DNA from: Rheinheimera sp. | Lineage (GTDB): Bacteria; Pseudomonadota; Gammaproteobacteria; Enterobacterales; Alteromonadaceae | Length of the DNA stretch: 64,000 nucleotides | Direction of reading: 5' to 3' | NCBI GenBank assembly: GCA_003543135.1 | Contig: DPJG01000018.1 | Coordinates: 1-64,000 of the forward strand | In this document: positions 52,313 to 61,743 of the stretch, one piece after another | Layout of the letters: the number at the start of each line of letters is the position of its first letter | Numbering within the stretch: the stretch's first letter is position 1 | The notes under the pieces: model-generated | Database searches by the model: none | The model's input: only the letters and a program-made list of their open reading frames with translations | Told to the model about the DNA's origin: nothing | Program-made: the position numbers and the translations under genes

Positions 52313-54341
52313 CGTTTTTGTCCCTGTAACGCTTGAATTTGGCCGTTATGGCTTTTGGTTCGCAGGTTTAGGTTACTTGTTGTTCTGGGCATTATTACTA
52401 ACCGTCAAAACCAATAATGCCCAGAAAATACTACTGAGTATCTATACCCTGGTGTGCATCGGCTGGGCTTATATCAACAGCAACACAGAAATACTGCCAT
52501 TTAGTAGCCACGCGTCCTTTATTCTGGAAAATCTGCAGAAATATAGTTTGGCGCTATTTTTATTTGCCGCTTTAAGCCGCTCTGAGCAAAAACTCAGCCA
52601 ACTGCTGTGGCAACCTAAACTGCGTTTTGTGCTGGCAACTTTTGTTATCTGGCTTGCTACAGGTTTTTTTGTAAGCACACAAATGCAGTTATTAGCGGCA
52701 CTTATTCTGACTGTCATTCTGTTGGCCATGGTAGAAGCAATATATCGCCAGGCCGGTATTCAGAAATGGCAGTTTAAGCCGCTGGTTATCGCTGTGGCCG
52801 GCAGTGTGTTATTTGATTTTTACCTGTTGGCTGAAGCAGCCTTACTCGGCGAAGTAAACCGTCAAACCTGGCAAGCGCGTGGGTATGTGCATGTGATGAT
52901 GCTGCCCTTTCTGGTGGTTGCAGTTAAACGTATCAAGTCGTGGGGTATTAATGTTTATGTGTCTCGCGATATTGTACTGCAAAGTTCAATGGTATTAGGC
53001 GCCGGCATTTACCTGTGTATCTTAGCAGTGGTTGGTTATTATCTGAGTTATTTTGGTGGTGACTGGACCACCCTGCTGCAGGTGGTTTTTATTGTCAGCG
53101 GCTGTGTGGTGTTGTCAGTTTTATTGTTTTCAAACAGCATCAGACGTAAATCCAAAGTCTTCATTGAAAAGCATTTTTTCGCCAATACCTTTGACTATCG
53201 ACTGAAATGGGTGGAATTAAGCCGTCAGTTAAAACAAATTGAAATTGTTGATCAGAATGCGCCACAGGTATGTCTGCAGGCCTGGTGTCAGGCCATTGGA
53301 TACAGTCATGGCGCTTTAATTAAATTTGCTCAGGACGAAACTCCAATACTGTTAGCCCATACACTTGCATATCAACCAGAGTCACAACTATTGCAATTAA
53401 CACAGGCCTATCAGCGCGAATTTAACCATAAATACTGGCTGCTGGATTTTAGCGATACACAAGATGAACATGTAAATAAGCTGCTGTCAGAAACCGGATT
53501 AACTCAGAACAATTCTTTGTTACTGGTTCCTATTCAACAAAACAGCCGCCTTTGGGGCTGCTGCCTGTTAAAACCTGAAGTGAATGAAAAACTGAAACTG
53601 AACTGGGAACTACGCGATTATATGAGCGCAGTCTCAGAGCAAATCAGCAGTTATTTATTTATGAGTGAAGCCAGTAAAGAACTGTCTGAAAATGCTCAAT
53701 TTGTTGCATTTAGTCGCATGTCAGCTTTTGTAGTTCATGATTTAAAAAACATTAAAGCTCAGATAGATATGTTGTTGAAAAATGCTGAGCGGCATCGCGA
53801 TAATCCTGAATTTATTGACGACGCTTTTACCACCATAGAAGCAATGCAACAACGTCTGCACAATATGTTGTCGCAACTGACCAACAAACAAGCCGGTACT
53901 GAGCGCTTAGCCAGGGTGAAAGTAGGCGCCATGCTAAGCACCCTGCTCGCGCAACGTTGCCAGACCCACACTCCGGTACCAACACTACAGATCATACGTG
54001 ATTGTGAACTGCTGATTGACTCGGAGCGCTTTTCAAACGTGATCTTTCATTTGGTTGATAATGCACAACAGGCAACGCCAGAACTGGGATCTGTTACCCT
54101 GACGCTTGATTGTCATGATCAGTTTATGCAACTTGAAATCTCGGATACCGGCTGTGGCATGAGTGAGGAGTTTATCCGGGAGCGGCTTTTTAAACCCTTC
54201 GATACCACAAAAGGAAACGCCGGTATGGGCATAGGTGCCTATGATGCGCAAAGTTTTATTGTACAAAATGGCGGGCGCTTAATGGTACAAAGTAAGCTTA
54301 CGATTGGCTCTACCTTTACCATCCGGCTTCCATTAAACTAA
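52305..54341 (+). CDS. prsK: XrtA/PEP-CTERM system histidine kinase PrsK
   Basis: A 678-residue membrane sensor kinase. The first about 280 residues hold eight to ten membrane helices, then a GAF-like domain (about 310-450), and the phospho-acceptor His478 in FVVHDLKN. The ATPase domain shows HLVDNAQQATP (N box), DTGCGMS (G1) and GNAGMGIGAY (G2). It matches the TIGR02916 family. It should phosphorylate PrsR, encoded 25 bases downstream. Confidence 0.95.
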   Translation: MTDVFVPVTLEFGRYGFWFAGLGYLLFWALLLTVKTNNAQKILLSIYTLVCIGWAYINSNTEILPFSSHASFILENLQKYSLALFLFAALSRSEQKLSQLLWQPKLRFVLATFVIWLATGFFVSTQMQLLAALILTVILLAMVEAIYRQAGIQKWQFKPLVIAVAGSVLFDFYLLAEAALLGEVNRQTWQARGYVHVMMLPFLVVAVKRIKSWGINVYVSRDIVLQSSMVLGAGIYLCILAVVGYYLSYFGGDWTTLLQVVFIVSGCVVLSVLLFSNSIRRKSKVFIEKHFFANTFDYRLKWVELSRQLKQIEIVDQNAPQVCLQAWCQAIGYSHGALIKFAQDETPILLAHTLAYQPESQLLQLTQAYQREFNHKYWLLDFSDTQDEHVNKLLSETGLTQNNSLLLVPIQQNSRLWGCCLLKPEVNEKLKLNWELRDYMSAVSEQISSYLFMSEASKELSENAQFVAFSRMSAFVVHDLKNIKAQIDMLLKNAERHRDNPEFIDDAFTTIEAMQQRLHNMLSQLTNKQAGTERLARVKVGAMLSTLLAQRCQTHTPVPTLQIIRDCELLIDSERFSNVIFHLVDNAQQATPELGSVTLTLDCHDQFMQLEISDTGCGMSEEFIRERLFKPFDTTKGNAGMGIGAYDAQSFIVQNGGRLMVQSKLTIGSTFTIRLPLN

Positions 54342-54366
54342 GCGAAATTTTTACACGGAACGTGAT

Positions 54367-55761
54367 ATGAAAACATTGTTAGCTATTGATGACGACCTGG
54401 GTATTCAGAAACAATTAAAATGGAGTTTAACTGACTACGAAGTTGTATTTGCCGATGACCGAGTATCTGCACTGCAACAAGTGCGTCGCTACGAGCCTGC
54501 CGTGGTCACATTGGATTTGGGGTTACCGCCGGATCCAACCAATGCTTCAGAAGGTCTCGCCTGCCTGACTGAAATTCTGCATCACAATCCTGATACAAAA
54601 GTTATTGTAATTACCGGCAGCACTGATACAGAACATGCTCTGCAGGCTGTTGCACTTGGCGCTTACGATTACTATCAAAAACCTATTGATGTCGATGTTT
54701 TAAATATCATCGTTGGCCGTGCATTCCGTCTTGCTGAACTGGAAGCAGAAAACCGGGCCCTGAAAGCGGCAAACTACAAAAGTCAGGATATTATCGGCAA
54801 CAGCGAAGCCATTCAAAAAGCCTGTCGGATGGTGGAAAAAATTGCACCTACCGAAATTACTACTTTGTTACTGGGTGAAAGTGGCACCGGTAAAGAAGTG
54901 TTTGCCCGCTCTATCCACAAACAAAGCCCCAGAGCAAGTAAACCTTTTGTTGCCATTAACTGTGCTTCAATCCCAGATAACCTGCTGGAAAGTGAACTCT
55001 TTGGTTATGAAAAAGGCGCTTTTACCGGTGCACACAAAACTACACTAGGCAAAATCGAAACCGCCAATGGCGGCACCTTGATGCTTGATGAAATTGGCGA
55101 TATGCCACTTGCACTTCAAGCCAAAATGTTACGTTTTTTACAGGAGCGGGTTATTGAACGTGTCGGTGGGCGCAACGAAATTGAAGTTGATGTCAGGGTT
55201 ATATGTGCAACACACCGCAATTTGGCTGAAATGGTTGCGGAGCAAAGTTTCCGTGAAGACTTGTTCTACCGCGTCAGTGAAATCACCTTAAACATCCCGC
55301 CATTGCGTAACAGAGGACAGGACATTATCGTTATTGCAAAATCGCTATTGCAGAAATTCAATAACGAATTTAATACTAATATTCAAGGTTTTACAGAAGA
55401 TGCCATTAACGCCATGTTAGGTCATCGCTGGCCCGGCAATATTCGTGAATTACAAAATAAATTAAAATCCGCCGTCATTATGGCTGATAATAAATTTATT
55501 ACTGCCGAGGATCTTGGCTTACAGGCCGATGTTGAGGGTAAATTCGCTCCATTAACCTTAAGAAAGGTGCGTGAGCAAGCAGAAACCCAGGCAATACGTC
55601 ATGCCTACAACTTATCCAACGGTAACTTGTCAAAAACTGCTGATTTACTCGGTGTTACCCGCCCCACCCTGTATGCGCTGATTGATAAATACAAGATGCT
55701 GGATTTGCGTAATTCGCTCGGTGATAGTGATTCGTCGGTACCAAATACTGAAGAGCTTTGA
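54367..55761 (+). CDS. prsR: PEP-CTERM-box sigma-54-dependent response regulator PrsR
   Basis: A 464-residue NtrC-type activator. The receiver has the acidic pocket (DDD, 8-10) and phospho-acceptor Asp50 (LDLGLPP). The AAA+ domain has Walker A GESGTGKE (170-177) and the sigma-54 contact loop GAFTGA (217-222). A Fis-type helix-turn-helix (NLSKTADLLGVTRPTLYALI) ends the protein. It matches TIGR02915. Its likely target in this window is the sigma-54 promoter at 48368-48383. Confidence 0.96.
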   Translation: MKTLLAIDDDLGIQKQLKWSLTDYEVVFADDRVSALQQVRRYEPAVVTLDLGLPPDPTNASEGLACLTEILHHNPDTKVIVITGSTDTEHALQAVALGAYDYYQKPIDVDVLNIIVGRAFRLAELEAENRALKAANYKSQDIIGNSEAIQKACRMVEKIAPTEITTLLLGESGTGKEVFARSIHKQSPRASKPFVAINCASIPDNLLESELFGYEKGAFTGAHKTTLGKIETANGGTLMLDEIGDMPLALQAKMLRFLQERVIERVGGRNEIEVDVRVICATHRNLAEMVAEQSFREDLFYRVSEITLNIPPLRNRGQDIIVIAKSLLQKFNNEFNTNIQGFTEDAINAMLGHRWPGNIRELQNKLKSAVIMADNKFITAEDLGLQADVEGKFAPLTLRKVREQAETQAIRHAYNLSNGNLSKTADLLGVTRPTLYALIDKYKMLDLRNSLGDSDSSVPNTEEL

Positions 55762-55949
55762 TTACAGAGCTACAATTCGCTTTTCATTCCTTAATGTGGC
55801 ATTGCCTGATAAAAAACCACAGCAATGTCACAAAAGAGTAATAGTGTGGATTTCAAAACATTTTAGTTCACTAGATGTTGTTCATACCGCCATAGCTGGT
55901 TGTTTAAAACCTGGCAATAAAAAATCCGCCCTCTATAGAAATTGGCTTT

Positions 55950-55985
55950 GTGTTGTCCTAAAAAGTGGCGATTTTAGGACAACAC
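55950..55985. repeat. 14-bp perfect inverted repeat beside a transposase remnant
   Basis: GTGTTGTCCTAAAA and TTTTAGGACAACAC surround an 8-base loop. It begins 188 bases after the prsR stop and ends 4 bases from the 3' end of a decayed TnpA. It may be the right-end palindrome of that element or a site bound by a protein. Bases 55762-55949 and 56241-56502 show no gene. Confidence 0.7.
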
Positions 55986-55989
55986 CAAC

Positions 55990-56240
55990 TCAGCTTCTTC
56001 TTGCCATTCCTCTGTATTGGTGCCGCACATATCGCCTCTTGCTGGCTTCGTAATTCTTAGCCAGAAAATGATTAGCCTCAGTTTATTCTTTCTCAGATAC
56101 GGAAGTTTACCGTACATCAGTAACGCAATCTTTGCCGTTCCCCCCTTATGAAGCTTGAGAACAAAAGCGCCGGTGATACATTATTCACCAAATGAACATG
56201 AGCCATGTTGTACTTTAAGCTGCAATACTTCGCAGGCCAA
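55990..56240 (-). pseudogene. decayed IS200/IS605-family TnpA (Y1 transposase)
   Basis: Minus-strand fragments in shifting frames: MAHVHLVNNVSP from 56206 keeps an HUH motif (HVH) and ends at a stop near 56120; a later frame reads ANHFLAKNYEASKRRYVRHQY and stops at 55990-55992, keeping the catalytic Y-x3-Q. The ANHF and RRYVRHQ segments align with the remnant at 47141-47300. Frameshifts and stops make it inactive. Confidence 0.7.
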
Positions 56241-56502
56241 TTTTGTACTGTCAACATGAATACAACGTCAGATTTTCTTGTACACTTTAACTTTCAGTCT
56301 TTTAAATCGGTACTTTGGTATCAAAACCATATTGGATTAAAACCGTCAGAACACATGCGATGTTTATTGATATCAACTGGTGTTAATTACCTCTTTTGAC
56401 TCTGCGAACATCAAAACGGCGATTAGCACTGCTAGAACTGTACAGATAAAGACTTTGTGGATGAGATACAGATATTGAAGCGACTGGTTTAGCACCTAAA
56501 AT

Positions 56503-56528
56503 AAAAAACCCGCCGAAGCGGGTTTTTT
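56503..56528 (-). terminator. terminator of the TonB2-like operon
   Basis: AAAAAACCCGC and GCGGGTTTTTT pair around CGAA, 12 bases after the stop of the TPR gene. Confidence 0.92.
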
Positions 56529-56540
56529 TTTACTGGTGTA

Positions 56541-57797
56541 TTACAGAGTAATGCCTTTTTTACTTGCCCTTTCTCTGATGTAAGGACCCCAGCTGTTGGC
56601 AACTTTCTCTTGTCCGTTGGCGCGAGCCAACTCGACATGACGGTAAGCTTCTTTCAGCTTAGACTGGTAGAAATATGCTTCGATCAGAGCGGTATGCACC
56701 TTACCCTTATCTTTCACACCAACTTCCAGAGCTTTTTGCAGTGCAGAAATAGCCTCTGGTTGTTTACCAGCCATTAAATAAGACAAACCTTGGCGACGGT
56801 ATGTTTCACCATCGTTTTCCAGCTTGGCCAATTCACCGTAGTAAAAAGCTGCTTTATCAAAGTCACGGGATGAATTATAAGAACTAGCAATACTGCTCAG
56901 TACGCTACGGTCTTTCTTCAACAACCCGGCTTTCATATGCTTTTCAAGCAATGCTGCGGCACGGTGTGGAATGTTATTGTTGTTGTACAGGTTAGCCAAC
57001 AACTTAATTTCATTCTCCGTTTTCAGATAACCTTGTTTATAAGCCAGATCTACAGCGGCCAAAGCCTTACCGTATTGTTCATCCAGATTATAGAAGTTAC
57101 CTAACTGTACCCACCACTGCTTATCATCCGGGAATACAACAACCATGGTTTCAAGCACTTCGATCGCTTTTTTGATCTGCTTGTTTTCATAGTATGCACC
57201 CAGCTTCATGATGTAAGGATCCTTTTTAGGAGTCTTCATCAGAGCAATAGCGGCATCTGCCGGCGCAATAACTTTATTGTACTGTTTCATTTCGTAATAA
57301 CAGTTCGCAATACGCATATAAACATCCGGATTGGTTTCACCCGTGAAATCCATCCATTTGTTATAGTTGTTTAATGCTTCCTGGTATTTTTTAGCACCTA
57401 AGTTCAAGTCGGCAATAGTACGGTACAATTGTGCCTGGTCGTTAAAGCTTAATACATCAAGTTTTGCAGCTTGTGTCAGCATGTTTAACGATTTTGCAGG
57501 ATCTTTTTCCGCGTACAATGTGCCTAAAAACTTATATAAATATGCTTTATCGAAAGCTGCTGTTGGTTCGATACCACTCAACACCGCAATAGCTTCAGAG
57601 ATTTGGTCTGCACTGTAGAGCTCATAAGCTTTACCTATTGCTTTACCAACCTTTTCACCAACGGCCTGAGATTTCCTTGCTTTTCGTTCAGCTATTTTCG
57701 CCGGATCCGGCGCAGCAAATGCTGAATTGATAGGCAATGAAATAGCACCAATCGTTGCAAATACAACCAAAGCTGATGTCAGTTTATTCAATTTCAT
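56541..57797 (-). CDS. TPR protein of the TonB2-like system
   Basis: A 418-residue periplasmic protein. The signal peptide ends ...INSAFA before APDP. The body is a chain of tetratricopeptide repeats, such as QALNNYNKWMDFTGETN-type and AISALQKALEVGVKDKG-type helices. It is the last gene of a six-gene cluster, two bases after TonB. In such clusters the TPR protein is thought to help the TonB complex energise particular outer-membrane receptors. Confidence 0.88.
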   Translation of the reverse strand: MKLNKLTSALVVFATIGAISLPINSAFAAPDPAKIAERKARKSQAVGEKVGKAIGKAYELYSADQISEAIAVLSGIEPTAAFDKAYLYKFLGTLYAEKDPAKSLNMLTQAAKLDVLSFNDQAQLYRTIADLNLGAKKYQEALNNYNKWMDFTGETNPDVYMRIANCYYEMKQYNKVIAPADAAIALMKTPKKDPYIMKLGAYYENKQIKKAIEVLETMVVVFPDDKQWWVQLGNFYNLDEQYGKALAAVDLAYKQGYLKTENEIKLLANLYNNNNIPHRAAALLEKHMKAGLLKKDRSVLSSIASSYNSSRDFDKAAFYYGELAKLENDGETYRRQGLSYLMAGKQPEAISALQKALEVGVKDKGKVHTALIEAYFYQSKLKEAYRHVELARANGQEKVANSWGPYIRERASKKGITL

Positions 57798-57799
57798 GA

Positions 57800-58420
57800 T
57801 TAACCCCCAGCTTGATCAAGATTGAAATCAAGTTGTACTTTTTGGCCTGTTTGCTTCAAAGCTTTACCGTTTTCAATCTTCGGTGAATATTTCCAACGTT
57901 TCAGCGCACGAATCGCCTCACGGTCAAATACACGCTTAGGTTGAGCATCGATAACTTCGATTTCATCAACACTACCGTCTTCCATAATAGAAAAACGTAA
58001 CTGTACCCAACCGTTAATACCGTCACGAGCAGCCTGAACCGGATATTTGGGTTCAATACGTACTATCGGTGTTGCATCACCATCACGCATCATCGCTGCT
58101 GACGGATCACCTAAACCAGTGCTGACACCACCAACATCTACACTTGGAGCATTAAAGCCAATGCTGCTTGAATCATTTGTATTTGATTCAGATACGATCT
58201 GCTGCTTTGGCGGCTCTGGCGGCGGTGGCGGCGGTGGTGGCGGCACCCGCGTCCGCGTCTGAGCTTTTGACTCAGGCGGCTGCGAGTTTATCTCAATAAC
58301 GATATTATCCTTTTTAGCATTGGTGAATGTACCATCCCCACCTACAAGGAATGCCATCAATACGTACAGGAAAAACGTTATTACCGCACCAATAATAAGT
58401 GAAAGTAATAACCTTGCCAT
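57800..58420 (-). CDS. TonB2-type energy transducer
   Basis: A 206-residue TonB-family protein. One N-terminal membrane helix (LLLSLIIGAVITFFLYVLMA) is followed by a proline-rich spacer (PPPPPPPPPEPPK, about residues 60-72) and the C-terminal domain with YPVQAARDGINGWVQLRFSI and FDREAIRALKRWKYSP. It spans the periplasm to pass proton-motive energy to TonB-dependent receptors. It is one base from ExbD. The gene symbol is left blank because several TonB paralogues are likely in the genome. Confidence 0.95.
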   Translation of the reverse strand: MARLLLSLIIGAVITFFLYVLMAFLVGGDGTFTNAKKDNIVIEINSQPPESKAQTRTRVPPPPPPPPPEPPKQQIVSESNTNDSSSIGFNAPSVDVGGVSTGLGDPSAAMMRDGDATPIVRIEPKYPVQAARDGINGWVQLRFSIMEDGSVDEIEVIDAQPKRVFDREAIRALKRWKYSPKIENGKALKQTGQKVQLDFNLDQAGG

Positions 58421-58421
58421 A

Positions 58422-58823
58422 TTACTTATTCTCCGCTGCGATCGAGATTTTATCGATACCAGCTATCTTGATCTGATCCATTACAGAAACCACAACACCA
58501 TGCTTCGCTTCTTTATCAGCCTGGATAATTACGGTGTCTGTTGGTGATTCAGCAAGCAGCTTTTCGATAGTAGCGCCAACACGTTCCACATCAACAGCAC
58601 GTTTATCTAACCAAATTTCACCGTTTGCACGGATTGCAACGAAGATGGTTGCAGATGGTTTGGATTGTTGTTTTGTTGCTTTCGGACGGTTTACGTCAAT
58701 ACCAGCTTCCTTCACGAACGACGTCGTTACAATGAAGAAGATCAGCATGATGAATACAACGTCCAGCATTGGCGTTAAGTCAATTGCTGCCTCTTCGGCT
58801 TCACGTTTAGTTCTACGTGCCAT
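58422..58823 (-). CDS. exbD: ExbD/TolR family biopolymer transporter
   Basis: A 133-residue protein with one membrane helix holding the proton-path Asp (IDLTPMLDVVFIMLIFFIV) and a periplasmic domain. It works with ExbB and TonB encoded on either side. Confidence 0.95.
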   Translation of the reverse strand: MARRTKREAEEAAIDLTPMLDVVFIMLIFFIVTTSFVKEAGIDVNRPKATKQQSKPSATIFVAIRANGEIWLDKRAVDVERVGATIEKLLAESPTDTVIIQADKEAKHGVVVSVMDQIKIAGIDKISIAAENK

Positions 58824-58836
58824 AAATTACTCTCTA

Positions 58837-59361
58837 TCAATGATGCGGCAAGCTGTCAGTCAATTCATGAACTGCTGACTTGACTTTACCTTCCAATTTG
58901 GACGTTACAAATACGCCAGATAATGCTGCAACCATACCGGCCATAGTCGGGATTGTTGCCATAGAAATACCTGCCGCCATCAGTCTTGGGTTACCGGTAC
59001 CTTGCACCGCCATAATTTCGAATACAGCGATCATACCGGTCACAGTGCCTAACAAACCAACCATCGGACATACTGCAACCAAAGTCTTGATTACATTCAC
59101 CCTTTCGTTCAGTTTGGTCGACGCCTCTGAAACCCACGCATCACGAATTTTATGCGCATACCATGAGGTTGTATCACTTCGTGCATTCCAGTCTGCGATG
59201 ATTCTGTCACGCAATACCGGATATTCACGACTAATAAACCAAAAGCGCTCAATGATTAAAACCCACATCACAAAGAGCACGAAGGCGACAACATAAAGAA
59301 CATCGCCGCCGGTAGCGATAAAATCCCTGACAGATTCCCAAAGCTCTATCAGGCTATGCAT
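58837..59361 (-). CDS. exbB: ExbB/TolQ family proton channel protein
   Basis: A 174-residue protein with three membrane helices; VCPMVGLLGTVTGMIAVFEIMA and MATIPTMAGMVAALSGVFV are the MotA/TolQ/ExbB signature. It is the small, canonical ExbB of the cluster. Its ATG overlaps the stop of the large ExbB-like gene (TAATG at 59359-59363). Confidence 0.95.
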   Translation of the reverse strand: MHSLIELWESVRDFIATGGDVLYVVAFVLFVMWVLIIERFWFISREYPVLRDRIIADWNARSDTTSWYAHKIRDAWVSEASTKLNERVNVIKTLVAVCPMVGLLGTVTGMIAVFEIMAVQGTGNPRLMAAGISMATIPTMAGMVAALSGVFVTSKLEGKVKSAVHELTDSLPHH

Positions 59362-60725
59362 TACGCTTTCTCCTTCTCCGCATGAGCAGCGATGATGCCA
59401 GCGCTTTGCTCATCCAGAATGTGCAGGACTGAGTTTGATTTAGTTTGTAACATAGAGTGGATAAACAGCAACGGCAGAGCACATAACAGACCTTGTACAG
59501 TTGTTACTAACGCCATTGAAATCTGACCAGCCATAATTTTCGGGTCGCCAGTTCCGTACAGTGTGATTACCTGGAACGCACCGATCATACCGATTACTGT
59601 ACCTAACAGACCCAGTAACGGACCTACAGCAGCGATCAGTTTGATAATACCGATACCTTTTTCGATAGACGGAGTTTCACGCATGATAGCTTCGTCAAGT
59701 TTCAGCTCTAAGTTTTCAACGTCAGCAGACTTGTTGTCGTGGTAAACCTTCAGGATACGACCCAACGGGTTGTTCGTATTTGGGTTTGACAGGTTTTTCA
59801 GCTGAGCATTGATTTTTGCAGAAGCAGAAGTCAGAGCTAAGTAACGAACAGCACTGATTAACAGACCGATAATCAGTAACGCAGTGATTACATAACCTGG
59901 CACGCCACCTTGGTGGAACTGTTCAGACAATGTAGCTTCTTGTGTCTTCAGACGTAATAAAGCACCACCAGTTGGGTCCACATAAACCGGAGTCACCTGG
60001 CCAGCTGGCGCCGATGCGAAGTTCTGTGATGCAGACAGGATGTGCGAGTCTGGTTGTTTTGCTAACGGCTGCATTTCTTTAGTGTCAGCGTTATACACCA
60101 GGTAACCGTTGTCAGAAATCAGGTTAAATGAACCAACACGAACTACGTTTGCAGTTGCTTTGTTGCCGTCTAAAGACACAACTTCGCCTGAGAACTTAGA
60201 AACTTTAGCTGACTCAGTCATTTCAGTTTGCAGAGCAATCCACAGCTCTTCTAACTCATTGATTGTAGGCAGTTCTTTAGCTACAGATAATTTCTGCAGT
60301 AATTCTTCACGGCCTTTGTATTGAGCGCTGATGTTCGACGTTGCGATAGCACCGATAGTTTCAGTGGCTGAACCACGAACGATACCAAACATCTCACCTA
60401 AAGTACCCTGAGCTGTTTGCAACTCTTGTTCTTTAGCGGCCAGTTTGCCTTCATTGTCAGCAAACTGCTGAGTTAAAGACTTACCACGGGCTTCTTCTGC
60501 AGCAAAAGCAGCTTTTGCTTTGTTTAACAGAGCTTGTTTATCAGCACGGTCAGACAAAAACTCTTGTTCGCGAGCCTGGTCAATTTTACCTTCAGACAAA
60601 CGGTCTTTTTTAACCTGTTCTAACAGTTGATCTAATTTCGCAGTATCTGCAGCAGCAGTTAAACATACGCCAGCAGACATAGTCATCGCAGCTGCAATTA
60701 CTAAACCTTTAAACACTTTCTTCAT
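59361..60725 (-). CDS. large ExbB-like protein with periplasmic coiled-coil domain (TtpC-like)
   Basis: A 454-residue protein. A signal peptide (about residues 1-26) and a coiled-coil region rich in Lys/Glu/Gln (30-110) precede a beta-rich part, then a membrane helix near 280 and a MotA/TolQ/ExbB domain (PLLGLLGTVIGMIGAFQVI, TTVQGLLCALPLLFI). This is the architecture of TtpC in the Vibrio TonB2 system, where it is required in addition to ExbB2. It lies 6 bases after the DUF3450 gene. Confidence 0.92.
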   Translation of the reverse strand: MKKVFKGLVIAAAMTMSAGVCLTAAADTAKLDQLLEQVKKDRLSEGKIDQAREQEFLSDRADKQALLNKAKAAFAAEEARGKSLTQQFADNEGKLAAKEQELQTAQGTLGEMFGIVRGSATETIGAIATSNISAQYKGREELLQKLSVAKELPTINELEELWIALQTEMTESAKVSKFSGEVVSLDGNKATANVVRVGSFNLISDNGYLVYNADTKEMQPLAKQPDSHILSASQNFASAPAGQVTPVYVDPTGGALLRLKTQEATLSEQFHQGGVPGYVITALLIIGLLISAVRYLALTSASAKINAQLKNLSNPNTNNPLGRILKVYHDNKSADVENLELKLDEAIMRETPSIEKGIGIIKLIAAVGPLLGLLGTVIGMIGAFQVITLYGTGDPKIMAGQISMALVTTVQGLLCALPLLFIHSMLQTKSNSVLHILDEQSAGIIAAHAEKEKA

Positions 60726-60731
60726 TTATTC

Positions 60732-61505
60732 TTACTCCGCTGCTAACACTGGAAGTTTTAACAATTCTGGGGCAGCTTGTTTGCCAGCTACACGAATCGC
60801 AAACTTGGTAGATTCCAGGTATTCCTGACCCAGAGCTTCCCACTGACCTGATGCTTTGTTGTACATCCAGGCTTGTTTTTCGTCCAGAGATTGAGCTAAA
60901 AGCGCTACACGACCTACGTATACGTAGTTCACAGTTAATTCATTGCCATCAACTGTCAGTTTGTCGGTATAAGTTACCAGTGAAGTACCCAGATCTTTCT
61001 CGATTTGGTAAGCTTCCAGAACCAGTCGATACATTTCTGACGTGTTCATTGCAGAGTTACCCATATAATCGCGCAGGCGCTGTACGCGAGCCAGGCGATT
61101 TGTCAGGTCAATCGGCATATCTGCTTTGATGAAGGCTTCCAGTGTATCCACCATTTTGTACATTAATGGCACGATACCTTGTTTGGTACCTTCAATAGTA
61201 CCGATTTGCTTGTCTAAAGAAGCCAGCGACTCGTTTTGATCAGCAACCAGTTTAGCAACGTGGTCGTTGTAAACTTTCAGGTTTTCGGTTTGTTCAACCA
61301 GAGCGCGATAATCAGCCAGCAGTTCTTGCGACTGATCATAAATATTGTTGATTTTTTCCTGAGACTGAGCTGAAGCATTTGCAGTTTGTGCGTGTGCTTT
61401 TTGCAACTCAGCCAAAGTAGTTGCTGACGCAACTCCACTTACGAGAGTGAAGGCACCAACGAATGCTGATGCGATCAGGCTTTTACGGATGTTATTGTTA
61501 GACAT
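60732..61505 (-). CDS. DUF3450 family periplasmic protein of the TonB2-like cluster
   Basis: A 257-residue protein with a signal peptide (cleaved after ...VASA) and a long coiled coil of Gln/Glu/Ala-rich helices in the first half, then a small beta-rich end. DUF3450 proteins lead TonB2-type clusters; the function is not settled. The start is ATG 61505 (MSNNNIRKS) with GGGA upstream; the frame upstream to 61628 has no support. Confidence 0.9.
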   Translation of the reverse strand: MSNNNIRKSLIASAFVGAFTLVSGVASATTLAELQKAHAQTANASAQSQEKINNIYDQSQELLADYRALVEQTENLKVYNDHVAKLVADQNESLASLDKQIGTIEGTKQGIVPLMYKMVDTLEAFIKADMPIDLTNRLARVQRLRDYMGNSAMNTSEMYRLVLEAYQIEKDLGTSLVTYTDKLTVDGNELTVNYVYVGRVALLAQSLDEKQAWMYNKASGQWEALGQEYLESTKFAIRVAGKQAAPELLKLPVLAAE

Positions 61506-61743
61506 AGTTCCCAACCAATAATTGCTGATTAACGTAACCTGTATAGTGAAGGTCTGTTTTGTAATAAAACATGACCTGGTTAGAGGGTAAACCGCCCGCA
61601 TCATTGCAGCAAAACCTAGGGTTGTCAATATAACGGCAACCCCGTTCGCAAATGTTTTGCAACAAATTCTGCTTGCATTTTTACCCTGAATTACTGTTTA
61701 AATATTTGCGTATTAAATTTTAAACAGTCATTCATTTTTCCGC
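61506..61743. other. 238-base gap between the TonB2-like operon and fba
   Basis: It must contain the promoter of the TonB2-like operon and the 3' end of the fba transcript. The clearest structure is a 10-bp inverted repeat ACTGTTTAAA (61693-61702)/TTTAAACAGT (61719-61728), AT-rich and not followed by a clear T-run. I see no convincing Fur box or -35/-10 pair. Confidence 0.45.
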
